DNA from: a virus
Length of the DNA stretch: 64,000 bases
Strand: one strand, 5' to 3'
Virus record (IMG/VR): IMGVR_UViG_3300028569_002801
Location: 1 to 64,000 of that record
The translations under genes were made by a program, and so were the position numbers. Each line of letters begins with the position of its first letter. Position 1 is the stretch's first letter. The notes beneath the pieces are model-generated. The model saw nothing but the letters and a program-made list of their open reading frames with translations, had not been told where the DNA came from and made no database searches. Positions 23,286-31,367 of the stretch are shown in pieces.

Positions 23286-23928
23286 GAACGGGGATTACTT
23301 AATTGTTTTATTTAAAAATAAGAAAAAAAGAAAAATTATCAAATCTTACTTAACTAAAAACACCGCAATTAATAAATTTAATGATATGTTATTAAAAAAT
23401 GATGACATATATTTTGAAAAAGTCATAGAAAATGCGACTCCGTCTAATTATGAATTGGGTTTATTAACAAATAAAACAAAGATACAACAAAGTCTATTTT
23501 TAACAGATGACTTGGGTAGGAATACTCCGGTTAATTTAGAAAATCCGGAATACGTATTTTTAGATATAAAAAAATATAAAGTAGAAGAAACAATTTTTGA
23601 TTGGCAAACACAAAGTAAAATTACTTTTTTAGATTTAATAAAAAAGTACGGTAAAACTAAAAATTTAAAAAGTATTTTTACATTACATAATAAAATTTGT
23701 ATTCAAATAGATGAGGATGTGTCTATTTTTTCATTAAAAGATAAAAACGAATCTGATAGACTTTTAGAATCCTTACAGACATATTTTATTGACAACTCAA
23801 GGGTTGACGCAATATTTGTTAGGGACATATCATCAGCACAAAGGAAATGGATATATAAGGTTTTAGAGGATAAAGGATTTGATAAAAAAAGGTTATATAG
23901 GTTAAAAACTACTTTTTCAAAAAGATAA
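23284..23928 (+). CDS. Hypothetical protein, 214 aa
   Basis: Divergent from dnaJ; the two ATGs overlap within CATG (23283-23286), leaving no intergenic space for a shared promoter. An alpha/beta protein, basic N-terminus ([14 protein letters not shown]) and C-terminus. No domain recognised. Confidence 0.75.
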   Translation: MNGDYLIVLFKNKKKRKIIKSYLTKNTAINKFNDMLLKNDDIYFEKVIENATPSNYELGLLTNKTKIQQSLFLTDDLGRNTPVNLENPEYVFLDIKKYKVEETIFDWQTQSKITFLDLIKKYGKTKNLKSIFTLHNKICIQIDEDVSIFSLKDKNESDRLLESLQTYFIDNSRVDAIFVRDISSAQRKWIYKVLEDKGFDKKRLYRLKTTFSKR

Positions 23929-24130
23929 ATTCAACATTCCCTATAGAAATAATAGACTTATCATTTTTAATGTCGTTATTTAATTCACGACACATATTAT
24001 CGAAGTCTGTCTCTTTTAACTCAATATTAACTTTGATGTTTTTAGATTCTTTAAAGGTGTCTTCAATGATCTCTACCATTTGAGCCATCTTTATTAATTG
24101 ATTCCTAAAACTCTCTTCATTCGTTCCCAT
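23909..24130 (-). CDS. Hypothetical protein, 73 aa
   Basis: Small helical protein; an internal Met at 24088 is an alternative start that would avoid overlap with its neighbour. Converges on the 23284-23928 gene with a 20-nt overlap. Confidence 0.55.
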   Translation of the reverse strand: MGTNEESFRNQLIKMAQMVEIIEDTFKESKNIKVNIELKETDFDNMCRELNNDIKNDKSIISIGNVEFIFLKK

Positions 24131-24312
24131 ATAGTATATTTTTTTTCAACGAATATGGTGTTTTTTATAACCTCTGGTTTGATTTTTTTAATCTCTTCGC
24201 AAAACCGATTTTTAGAATCGTCATTAAGTTTTTGAGTTAAAGCTCTTTCCTCATTAAGCTGGTTCAGTTGTTTCTGTAACTCCAGTATTGATTTCGTTTG
24301 TTTCATTTTCAA
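24094..24312 (-). CDS. Hypothetical coiled-coil protein, 72 aa
   Basis: N-terminal heptad-type helix (ILELQKQLNQLNEERALTQK). Overlaps both neighbours (59 nt upstream), which is long but typical of this packed run. Function unknown. Confidence 0.55.
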   Translation of the reverse strand: MKMKQTKSILELQKQLNQLNEERALTQKLNDDSKNRFCEEIKKIKPEVIKNTIFVEKKYTIWERMKRVLGIN

Positions 24313-24688
24313 TAAATTTTGTTAGTTCTTCAATATCAAATTTTAAACCTTTAAGGTTTTCTAAATTTTGGTTTTCAAATATACTTTTTAATTCTAGTAC
24401 TTTAGTCTTAAATAGTCTTTCTTTTTCTTCTCTTTCTACGTTAGTTTTAATTACCAAATCTAAAGTATTTTCCAACCCATCAATTAATTCTTTTTTATTT
24501 TCACACACAAATGAAGTAATTTGTTTACCGTCTTGTCCTTCATTTTGAAGTATTTCTACACCGTTTGGGTTGTTTTTTAACATTAACCACGTTGTTGGGA
24601 ATATCATGTCAAAACTTATATAGTTTTTTAATACTCTAACCGATTTAAGGTATTTTGATGTTTTACCTATAAAATTGCTGTATATCAT
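24254..24688 (-). CDS. Hypothetical protein, 144 aa
   Basis: N-terminal alpha/beta portion (about 1-75), then a charged helix and an acidic Glu/Thr-rich tail (NEINTGVTETTEPA). No domain recognised. Confidence 0.7.
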   Translation of the reverse strand: MIYSNFIGKTSKYLKSVRVLKNYISFDMIFPTTWLMLKNNPNGVEILQNEGQDGKQITSFVCENKKELIDGLENTLDLVIKTNVEREEKERLFKTKVLELKSIFENQNLENLKGLKFDIEELTKFIENETNEINTGVTETTEPA

Positions 24689-24691
24689 TTT

Positions 24692-24880
24692 TTAATATAT
24701 TATATATGTTATTACATAAGAAATAAATAATCCATAGATTACTGTCTCTAATATTGTCATTTCAAAAGGTTTTGGTGTTTCAGAAAAAATGGCTCTAAGG
24801 AAATTAATCCCTAACCTCAAAAGAGCCATTATTGAGAAAATTAAAATAAAACCAAAAATAGGTATTATATTATTATGCAT
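24692..24880 (-). CDS. Small two-span membrane protein, 62 aa
   Basis: Two hydrophobic segments (IIPIFGFILIFSIMALL and VIYGLFISYVITYIIY) joined by a short charged loop. Overlaps the H1-like gene by 8 nt. Size and topology are holin-like, but there is no lysis gene immediately adjacent, so no function is assigned. Confidence 0.65.
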   Translation of the reverse strand: MHNNIIPIFGFILIFSIMALLRLGINFLRAIFSETPKPFEMTILETVIYGLFISYVITYIIY

Positions 24881-25058
24881 CTTTTTCTTCTTTCGTGTGA
24901 TTTAAGATTTCTTTTCTTAAAACTTGCATAAGTTCTTTAATTTCTTGAGCCGCCTTCCTTGCTCTTGTTCCTGCTGATTGATTACCTTTCGTGTAGAATT
25001 TAGTAGTTTCAGCAGATAAAGTCTCAACCAACGTTTTTACTTGTTCTAAAGTGTCCAT
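24873..25058 (-). CDS. Histone H1-like (Hc1-type) protein, 61 aa
   Basis: The pattern KFYTKGNQSAGTRARKAAQE followed by IKELMQVLRKEI matches Bacteroidota histone H1-like proteins (FY-x-KGN-x-AAGTR-x-RK core) almost across its length. Those proteins are thought to bind DNA. A phage copy could compact phage DNA or compete on the host nucleoid. The family's Lys-rich tail is missing here; the C-terminus is HTKEEKDA. Confidence 0.75.
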   Translation of the reverse strand: MDTLEQVKTLVETLSAETTKFYTKGNQSAGTRARKAAQEIKELMQVLRKEILNHTKEEKDA

Positions 25059-25133
25059 TTTTAAAAAAATTATATTTTTATTTTTATTTTTATTATATGA
25101 TATGCATTATAAATTATTTGTAAATAATATACA

Positions 25134-25628
25134 TCAATTTTTAAGTGATCTTTCAAGTACCTTATATATGTCCGTGAAAATTTCAATATCTGATTTTGTT
25201 TTTTTATACTTGTTATCAAAAATTTGTCTAAAAAAAGAATTAATATTATCTTTTATTTTTTGATCCTGTTGGTTATAAAAGACTTCAAAGAAAAAACTTT
25301 CAAAGAACTCGGAGTCATCTTCTTTAAAATTAAATCTTATACTTTCTTTGGTAAAATTTTCAACGGTTTTGTCCCAACACCATTTAAAATGTTTCTTTTT
25401 TTGATCATTAGTCATACCAACCTTTGTTTCTTTATTACTTTCAAAATCATCACCTAAATAAGTGTCATTTAATAAGTTTAAAAAAGATATGCAGAAATCT
25501 CTAAAAAGTTCAGTAAGTTCAGGTATAATATTATTTGCGAGATACCAAGCGGTGATATCTTCTTGGGACATTGGTTTGGCTAACCAATCAAAAAAACGAC
25601 CCATGTTGTTATCTGTGTTCATATACAA
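25134..25628 (-). CDS. Hypothetical protein, 164 aa
   Basis: Start may be any of three early Met (25628, 25622, 25604). Helical, aromatic-rich protein (MGRFFDWLAKPMSQEDITAW). No membrane segment or known motif. Confidence 0.7.
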   Translation of the reverse strand: MYMNTDNNMGRFFDWLAKPMSQEDITAWYLANNIIPELTELFRDFCISFLNLLNDTYLGDDFESNKETKVGMTNDQKKKHFKWCWDKTVENFTKESIRFNFKEDDSEFFESFFFEVFYNQQDQKIKDNINSFFRQIFDNKYKKTKSDIEIFTDIYKVLERSLKN

Positions 25629-25664
25629 ATAATAACATGGGTCTTATTAAAAATGAAGTTTAAA

Positions 25665-26852
25665 TTATTGTGTTTTTTTACCGTAAGTTATTAAAGTTTT
25701 CATTTTTTCAATGTCACCAATAACTTTTCTTTCACTTTCGGATTCTAATTTCATCATAATCTTACTTGCCTTGTCGTTATCGCTACCAGTACTATCATTA
25801 ACAATCGGTTGTGGTGATTTGTTATATGCCTTTCTTTTTATCTTAGCAAGTAAATTATCTTTTCTAATTTTATTTCTTAACTTGTTATTTGGCGTCTCAA
25901 CTGCATTTGCCCATTCAGGGTTATTTCCCGTTCTTGAAGACCCAACAACGTTATCAGTTACCCAATCTTCGTTAGGATGAATTCCATCATAATCAATATT
26001 TTCTAAAGACGCTGCGGTAAAATTGGTAATATACTCAGCCACATCATCTGAAGGTATATAAGCCATTTTTTTCATTTTAGCCAATTCACCATTACCTTTA
26101 GGGAAATGTTTTGGGTTCATGTTGTATTCACCTTTAGAACCATCCTTAAGATGGGCTTTCATTTTTTTAACAACACTATCAATATAGTCGTCGTTTTCTT
26201 TTTTAGATTTATCTTGATTAGCCTTAGTTAACTTTATTGGGTTTTTTGGTTTTGATTTAGTTTTTTTCTTTTCTTCTAAAACAATATTTTCAATGATATC
26301 AATAATCTCATTCTCACTAAAAACAAACTTTCTATCTGTACCATCTAATGTTAATTCATACATTTCTTTTCTTAACATTTTAAAGTCTTCTCTATCAATT
26401 CTTCCGTTTTTGTTTTTGTCTATTCTTTTTTGGTTACCGTAAAGTCTTTCATCTATTTCACCATCATTATGTTTTCTATTTGAATGTTGTGACATTCTTC
26501 TTTTAATAAATCCAGGCTTGGTAGGGTAGTCATCATCTGAAGATGATATTTCCTCTTCGTCATCACCTCTAAGTAACTTTTCAATCTCTTCAGGACCCAT
26601 TCTTTTAGGTAGTCTTTTTTTACCAAGTCTTGGGTGTCCGTCATCCATACCTCCTAATTCTTGAATGTCTCCTTCATACATACTTCCACATTCCATACAT
26701 TCCCCTTCATACATTTCTTTAGAACCACATTCTGAGCATATTTCTTTTTTCATGTTATTAGTTTCAAAAATTTTATTCTTAACGTTTTTAATTCTTCCTG
26801 AAATCTCTTCAGAAAGAACCTTGTTGACTATATTTGCGATTTCTTTATTCAT
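25665..26852 (-). CDS. Virion-type protein with leader, zinc ribbon and EF-hand, 395 aa
   Basis: Leader MNKEIANIVNKVLSE (LSE at 13-15). A Cys4 zinc ribbon follows (ICSECGSKEMY and GECMECGSMY, about 38-60), then a linker rich in Asp/Glu/Ser. A canonical EF-hand loop (DKNKNGRIDREDF, about 145) suggests calcium binding. The C-terminal half is basic and helical. This combination in one leader-bearing protein is unusual. A TATTTAT motif lies at 26857-26863. Role in head assembly or after ejection is inference. Confidence 0.7.
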   Translation of the reverse strand: MNKEIANIVNKVLSEEISGRIKNVKNKIFETNNMKKEICSECGSKEMYEGECMECGSMYEGDIQELGGMDDGHPRLGKKRLPKRMGPEEIEKLLRGDDEEEISSSDDDYPTKPGFIKRRMSQHSNRKHNDGEIDERLYGNQKRIDKNKNGRIDREDFKMLRKEMYELTLDGTDRKFVFSENEIIDIIENIVLEEKKKTKSKPKNPIKLTKANQDKSKKENDDYIDSVVKKMKAHLKDGSKGEYNMNPKHFPKGNGELAKMKKMAYIPSDDVAEYITNFTAASLENIDYDGIHPNEDWVTDNVVGSSRTGNNPEWANAVETPNNKLRNKIRKDNLLAKIKRKAYNKSPQPIVNDSTGSDNDKASKIMMKLESESERKVIGDIEKMKTLITYGKKTQ

Positions 26853-26872
26853 ATTTATAAATATCTAATATT

Positions 26873-27373
26873 TTATAAAGTACCATCTATTTTATTTAAT
26901 ATGATATTTTTTATTTCATCAACACTTAATCCTGTTTTTAAAGATACATTATATATCGCTTCATTCATTGGTGATGATTTTCTTGTTCTGACAGGTTTAT
27001 CTTTACTGTTACCCTGACTACAATAGGGAAAAGTTTTACATTTTGGGTTAATATCTACAAACGAACCTCCTTTAAATTGGGGTTTCTTCCAAGATCGTCC
27101 CCTTCCTTTTAGGGTGTTCCCATTCATTCCTATATTTTCAAAGCTATTTGCATCGTAGGCACCAACGGATCCACTACCTGTTGCTTCTGTAAATTCTCCT
27201 TCGATAGCTTCACCTTTTTTGTATTCTGACTTCGCCTCATCGTCTTCTGACCACATACTAAATGCCGGTGCCGAATAACCACCACCAGTTCCTGTCGCTT
27301 CCTTAGTTTCTTTAGTGTTTTTTATTTTTTTTAACCCTTCTCCGATTAAAAAATCTAATAGTTCTTTTCTCAT
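26873..27373 (-). CDS. Virion-type protein with duplicated EATG motif, 166 aa
   Basis: Starts MRKELLDFLIGE (IGE at 10-12, a possible leader). Two copies of an EATGxGx-GxY/A-type motif (KEATGTGGGYSAPAF and TEATGSGSVGAYDANSF) are followed by CKTFPYCSQG, a pattern I associate with uncharacterised phage structural proteins. The C-terminus is a small helical domain. Overlaps the next upstream gene by 4 nt. Confidence 0.65.
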   Translation of the reverse strand: MRKELLDFLIGEGLKKIKNTKETKEATGTGGGYSAPAFSMWSEDDEAKSEYKKGEAIEGEFTEATGSGSVGAYDANSFENIGMNGNTLKGRGRSWKKPQFKGGSFVDINPKCKTFPYCSQGNSKDKPVRTRKSSPMNEAIYNVSLKTGLSVDEIKNIILNKIDGTL

Positions 27374-27618
27374 TTTTTATTTTTTAAGGTTGTTTGCCAT
27401 TGATTTTTTTTACTCCACATTAAATAGTAAAATTCTGACATCATGTGTACAATAATATCATTAATGTCCCCTCTTAACGTCCCTTTTTTTAACTCTGATT
27501 TTATTGTGTCAATCATGTTTTTTTCAAACTGTTTAAGTGTTGTTGCAGATAAGAAATCTTTAATCTCTTTTCTAACCATAGTTTCGATTTCTTTCTTGTC
27601 TGCCGGTGATAGTGCCAT
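27370..27618 (-). CDS. Hypothetical protein, 82 aa
   Basis: Helical protein (KKEIETMVRKEIKDFL). One-base overlap with the upstream gene's stop and 4-nt overlap with the downstream gene show a coupled operon. No family recognised. Confidence 0.7.
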   Translation of the reverse strand: MALSPADKKEIETMVRKEIKDFLSATTLKQFEKNMIDTIKSELKKGTLRGDINDIIVHMMSEFYYLMWSKKNQWQTTLKNKK

Positions 27619-28040
27619 TACTTAAAAACAATTATGTATGTTAATGCTCCAACTATTGCTCCTGATACGATTTCAATTATTGTGTTTTTAGTTTTAATTT
27701 TTTTAATGTCTTTTCTTAAATTTTTATTATCATCTTCAAGTAAAGTAACCTTTTCTTCGGTATCTTTAATAATAACTTGATTTGTACTGTCTTTTTGTTC
27801 TAAAAACTTAATAACCCCTTCTTCTTTAACCACTTTATTTTCAAGTTGTTTAATTTCTTTTTTATCTAAGTCGGATTGTTTTTTTAATCTATCAAGATCA
27901 TTTAAATCCAATAAAATTTGTTTACCAACATTTACAGGAAAACAAATTTTTGTGGTGTCTTCTTTCTGTGGTTTTGTTTGAGTTAAACCAACAAATGAAA
28001 ACATTAAAAACGTTATTAAAATAATTTTTTTCATAATCAA
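27618..28040 (-). CDS. Secreted coiled-coil membrane protein, possible spanin partner, 140 aa
   Basis: Met at 28040 or 28034 (MKKIILITFLMFSFVGLTQ, a signal-peptide-like start). A long coiled coil (about 45-115) and a C-terminal hydrophobic segment (IVSGAIVGALTYIIVFK) follow. Periplasmic coiled coils anchored in membrane are typical of phage spanins, and the amidase-fold protein lies in the same operon. The assignment is contextual. Confidence 0.65.
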   Translation of the reverse strand: MIMKKIILITFLMFSFVGLTQTKPQKEDTTKICFPVNVGKQILLDLNDLDRLKKQSDLDKKEIKQLENKVVKEEGVIKFLEQKDSTNQVIIKDTEEKVTLLEDDNKNLRKDIKKIKTKNTIIEIVSGAIVGALTYIIVFK

Positions 28041-28390
28041 TATTTATATCTTTGTCTAAATGAACTATCAATTTCTTTTTTATCCATTCCTTTTATTTCT
28101 TCTTTCTTTTGTTCAAAGAAATTATTAACTGTAGATTTTTCAATCTTTATTTTTGAGATATTCTCATCAATTTTTTTTATATCTTTTTTATATGATACAA
28201 TCGAATCATTTAACTGTAATTGTAATTGTTTCATTTTATTAATATTCTGATTCAATTGCTCTAATTTGTATTTTAACAGTTCTGACTTATCAGGTGCCGG
28301 TGTAAATGTCCTTACTAATAAAAAAACCAATAACAACCCAAGAACTACTTGAATTATCTCTTTATAATATATTTTTATAAACTCTTTCAT
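28037..28390 (-). CDS. Membrane-anchored coiled-coil protein, i-spanin-like, 117 aa
   Basis: One N-terminal transmembrane helix (IIQVVLGLLLVFLLVRTF) followed by a periplasmic coiled coil to the C-terminus. This is the topology of inner-membrane spanins (Rz type). Overlaps the next gene by 4 nt (ATGA). Together they could fuse inner and outer membranes at lysis; this is inferred from topology only. Confidence 0.6.
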   Translation of the reverse strand: MKEFIKIYYKEIIQVVLGLLLVFLLVRTFTPAPDKSELLKYKLEQLNQNINKMKQLQLQLNDSIVSYKKDIKKIDENISKIKIEKSTVNNFFEQKKEEIKGMDKKEIDSSFRQRYKY

Positions 28391-28929
28391 TACATTTCAG
28401 TTTTTTGTGATGTCTTTTTTCGACCTGATATTACTTTTGCCCATTTAGCTTTAAACTTATCGTAAAACCCAGTTAATTTTCCAATAAGTTCTCCTAGATT
28501 TTCATCTAATTTAATCATATCTCCGTTGATGTATACTCCATTATTCTCACCAATAGAGAAGAAGAACTCAATATCAAAGTCAATAACTTTACCACTCCAT
28601 TGAACTTCGTTTTGGTACATATTTAATACCCCAAAATCTGATAAGTCGGAAACATCTTCAACAAATTCGTCCATAGTTTCTTGAAATGCCGATTTTTCTT
28701 CAGTTGTTAATTCTAAATCACGTTTTTCTTTACCATGTAACGTTAATAACCCACCAGAGATTCTATAAGTCTTACTTTTATCTCGTTTAACGGGTTCATC
28801 ACTCTGAGCAATTTCGTCATCCTCAATATTGTTTTCAATACTTTTTGCTAAGTTAACTGCCTCAGGTTGTTCCATTAACATCCTTGATTTTTTTAATAGC
28901 GATTTTAATTCATCATATTCATTAATCAT
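28390..28929 (-). CDS. Probable head-packaged protein with leader, 179 aa
   Basis: The leader DELKSLLKKSRMLME gives LME at 18-20. An acidic linker and a compact alpha/beta domain (about 55-160) follow, then a basic C-terminus (KAKWAKVISGRKKTSQK). One-base overlap with the downstream gene and 8-nt overlap with the amidase-fold gene. Function unknown. Confidence 0.65.
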   Translation of the reverse strand: MINEYDELKSLLKKSRMLMEQPEAVNLAKSIENNIEDDEIAQSDEPVKRDKSKTYRISGGLLTLHGKEKRDLELTTEEKSAFQETMDEFVEDVSDLSDFGVLNMYQNEVQWSGKVIDFDIEFFFSIGENNGVYINGDMIKLDENLGELIGKLTGFYDKFKAKWAKVISGRKKTSQKTEM

Positions 28930-29518
28930 GTTCTAAAAGTTCTTTAAAATGTTTAAAATTAAAAGAGGGGTTTACGTCTTTATAAATGAAATCAAAATTA
29001 CTTTTAGAAACCACACCTTTATAAAATTCAACACCATCCATTTTAACGTTATGTCCTAGACACTCATTTGGTATTTTAAACTTTATACAAATATCAATGA
29101 CTAACTTTGATAAGGTTTTCATTTGATCTTCGCTGTATGGTTCCCAAAAAAAATAGTCTCTCCATTTTTTTTCGTATACCTCTTTTTTATAAATATCACC
29201 TATCCAGTTTACATACGTATTATCTAATGGATTTTTTTTTAACCACCCATTATTTTCAATGGCGATTACTATTGAATTTTTATCAATATTCTCATCATTC
29301 ATAAAATCAGAATACTTTTCAGGTTCTAATATTCTATATATATCCCCGTCTTTTGTGATTAGGTAGTTTGGTAAAAATGGGTTCTCTTTATTGTACCGAT
29401 ACCTTAAAGAGTTTATATAATTTTTATAGTCTCTTTTAGTGTCGGTTAAAATAATTTGTTTTTTTTTATTATTAACCCCTTTTTCTTTAAATTCTGCTAA
29501 TTCGTAAAGATTTCCCAT
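28922..29518 (-). CDS. Amidase_2-fold protein, probable endolysin or relative, 198 aa
   Basis: Resembles N-acetylmuramoyl-L-alanine amidases: PNYLITKDGDIYRIL and SIVIAIENNGWL occupy the positions of the family's YxIDxxG and (V)SIExxN segments, and GHN (about residue 155) provides the second zinc ligand. The first zinc His (family HHT-like motif) is replaced by LTDT at about residue 26. Activity may therefore be altered. It would cut peptidoglycan stem peptides at lysis. Sits beside spanin-like membrane genes. 32-nt overlap with the upstream gene. Confidence 0.65.
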   Translation of the reverse strand: MGNLYELAEFKEKGVNNKKKQIILTDTKRDYKNYINSLRYRYNKENPFLPNYLITKDGDIYRILEPEKYSDFMNDENIDKNSIVIAIENNGWLKKNPLDNTYVNWIGDIYKKEVYEKKWRDYFFWEPYSEDQMKTLSKLVIDICIKFKIPNECLGHNVKMDGVEFYKGVVSKSNFDFIYKDVNPSFNFKHFKELLEHD

Positions 29519-30677
29519 ATCCGTCTCTATTAAGGTATGATAATTTTTTAGTTTGTGGTGTCTTAATCGGATTCGGTTCGTTACTTACCATCTTATCTTC
29601 TTTTTCAACTATACCATCTATGTTATCGTTTTTTTTTATACTTAATAGTTCCTCTAATTTTTTTAACTCTTCTTCTGTAGGAGTTATTGGTTCTTCGTTA
29701 TTGTTTTCAGATGTTTTATAATTCTCATCTAAAACCTTTTCTAACTTTTTAAGGAATTCTTCTGTTGGTGATATTTTTTTTAATTTTTTAACTCTTTCCA
29801 ACATCCTTTTAACTTGATCGGTACTTGGTCGGAACCTAGTCGGTACTTGGGGGGTAACTTGGGGGGTAACATCTTCCTTTCGTCTTGATTTAAACGCTTG
29901 ATTTGTTGCAATAACTAACGTAATGGCTAATGGATCAAATACAAATATCAAAATTAAAATAAAAAGATTTGCAGTTCTTTTAATATCCCAATCAAGTAAT
30001 TCACTTACATATTTTAATGCTCCAAGTTCGCTTCCTGATATTTCTTCTGATTCCATATTTAAAATATCAACATCAAGTTTTGTAATACTATCATTCATAT
30101 TATCTATTCTTTTAGCTATAGTGTCTCTTCTTACTTGTGCTTGTGATAATTGTATTTCAAATGACTTTCTATTTGCATTATTTGCTCTAGTTATTATTTG
30201 TCCTGTCCTACCATCTACAGACTGTGTTGTAGTGTTATTAGATAACCCATCTCTTAATTTGGTGATGTCTCCGTCTAATGTAGTTTTTTCTTTGGTTAGT
30301 TCATCTTTAACTTCTTCAAACCTTTTCTTTTTTACCTCAACATTTTTGACTTGTTTTTCGTTAATTTCAAGTTTTGCAATGTTCCCTTGAAACCCTGTAC
30401 TTAATAGTCCATATATTCCAAGTGACGTTATTAATGATAATGTTACAAGAGCAATTGTAAGGTATATTTTTAATACCCCGTACGTTTCTTTCCATTTATC
30501 GTGTAGATAAGTGGCTATAGCTATTTTTGATATCTCAAGAAACGAACCCATAATAATTACAGGTAATGCTACTCCAACAAAAACAATGGATAAACCAACA
30601 ACACTATAATACGCGGCGGTTCCTGATAACCCTAAAGCGCAAAATAATAAAAACCAAGGCAAAAATTTCTCTTTCAT
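29487..30677 (-). CDS. Multi-span membrane protein with coiled coil, 396 aa
   Basis: Three hydrophobic segments in the first 105 residues (FLLFCALGLSGTAAYY region, VVGLSIVFVGVALPVIIMG, LTIALVTLSLITSLGIYGLL), a long coiled coil (about 105-215), and a fourth segment (LFILILIFVFDPLAITLVIA), then a charged cytoplasmic tail with TPQVTPQV. No enzymatic motif. Heads the lysis-like operon; could organise lysis or inner-membrane takeover. Two ATAAATA copies (30696-30702, 30706-30712) lie upstream. Confidence 0.7.
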   Translation of the reverse strand: MKEKFLPWFLLFCALGLSGTAAYYSVVGLSIVFVGVALPVIIMGSFLEISKIAIATYLHDKWKETYGVLKIYLTIALVTLSLITSLGIYGLLSTGFQGNIAKLEINEKQVKNVEVKKKRFEEVKDELTKEKTTLDGDITKLRDGLSNNTTTQSVDGRTGQIITRANNANRKSFEIQLSQAQVRRDTIAKRIDNMNDSITKLDVDILNMESEEISGSELGALKYVSELLDWDIKRTANLFILILIFVFDPLAITLVIATNQAFKSRRKEDVTPQVTPQVPTRFRPSTDQVKRMLERVKKLKKISPTEEFLKKLEKVLDENYKTSENNNEEPITPTEEELKKLEELLSIKKNDNIDGIVEKEDKMVSNEPNPIKTPQTKKLSYLNRDGYGKSLRISRI

Positions 30678-30695
30678 ATTATTAAACTATAATAT

Positions 30696-30712
30696 ATAAA
30701 TACTTATAAATA
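30696..30712. promoter_or_regulatory. Double late-type motif between divergent genes
   Basis: Two copies of ATAAATA (TATTTAT on the minus strand) 10 bp apart in the 47-bp gap between genes starting at 30677 (minus) and 30725 (plus). On the plus strand this reads TATAAATA twice, resembling the T4 late promoter core, so both orientations may be used. Confidence 0.5.
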
Positions 30713-30724
30713 AAGATTAACGTT

Positions 30725-31180
30725 ATGTCATTACTTAGAGAGTCAATAAGAAAGCACTTATTAGTTGAAAAGACTATTGCACAAATTATTTCAACCATAG
30801 AGGTTTCATTCAATCTTGAGATTGATCGTGGTGTTCACGCCTTTAATAGAAAACAAAGAAAAGATTTAGAAGGTAAGGGATTTGAGTTAACCGGTAAACA
30901 CAGTTATGAATATAACCAAAGAGAAATTAGTAACCCTGAAATAAAAGAAGTTATTAATTTAGCAAAAAAAGAAATTGCTGAAAAAATTGTATCAAGAGAA
31001 ATTAACAATGATATTCCGTTTATAATAAAGTCTTTGAAATGGGAAATGGCTCTCACAATATATCCTATGTTTCAGGGTGGAACATATTGGATTTTAAACG
31101 TCGGTACCGTGTTTAGGGAGTCTTTAGTAAATCCTTTTAGGGTTGGTGAATATCAACTTGTAATTTGGGTTGAAAAATAA
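30725..31180 (+). CDS. Probable head-packaged protein with leader, 151 aa
   Basis: Plus-strand gene with leader MSLLRESIRKHLLVE (LVE at 13-15). The body is alpha/beta with a C-terminal beta-rich segment (GGTYWILNVGTVFRESL). Its TAA abuts the convergent terminator at 31174-31204. No family recognised. Confidence 0.65.
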   Translation: MSLLRESIRKHLLVEKTIAQIISTIEVSFNLEIDRGVHAFNRKQRKDLEGKGFELTGKHSYEYNQREISNPEIKEVINLAKKEIAEKIVSREINNDIPFIIKSLKWEMALTIYPMFQGGTYWILNVGTVFRESLVNPFRVGEYQLVIWVEK

Positions 31181-31204
31181 AACCCCCACTGGTACCAATG
31201 GGGG
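31174..31204 (-). terminator. Intrinsic terminator, minus strand
   Basis: CCCCCA/TGGGGG stem with an inner TGG-TA-CCA stem, followed by a T-rich tract on the minus strand. It would end the transcript starting near 31322. Confidence 0.75.
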
Positions 31205-31322
31205 AGTGTAGTTTCATCATACCATATAGATAAGATTGAGGATTTTCACCTTGAGAACCTCGTGTCTCATTCCGCCGAGTTGTGTGGGTATTCTCGGTTC
31301 AACCCATTCGTTAATCAGATTA
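31183..31322 (-). ncRNA. Candidate small RNA or micro-ORF transcript, about 140 nt
   Basis: Bounded by an exact host-type promoter (31329-31360) and an intrinsic terminator (31174-31204). It starts with a hairpin GTTAAT-CTG-ATTAAC (31310-31324). No ATG ORF longer than 17 codons, but a 32-codon frame without ATG (from ATT at about 31316) reads like protein (NEWVEPRIPTQLGGMRHEVL). It is either a small regulatory RNA or a leaderless micro-gene with a non-ATG start. Confidence 0.5.
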
Positions 31323-31328
31323 ACAATA

Positions 31329-31360
31329 CAAAGATATGTTCTTCATTTCAATCTGCCAAA
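31329..31360 (-). promoter_or_regulatory. Bacteroidota-type promoter
   Basis: TTTG (31357-31360), 20 nt, TATCTTTG (31329-31336) on the minus strand; exact consensus match. Located immediately after the sigma factor gene. Confidence 0.8.
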
Positions 31361-31367
31361 TTTTTTA

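Noticed and set aside
24692-24880. Holin
   Set aside because: Two-span topology fits but is too generic, and no endolysin gene is adjacent.
29923-30390. 155-codon plus-strand ORF
   Set aside because: Antisense shadow of the membrane/coiled-coil gene; low-complexity Ser/Phe/Leu composition typical of shadows here.
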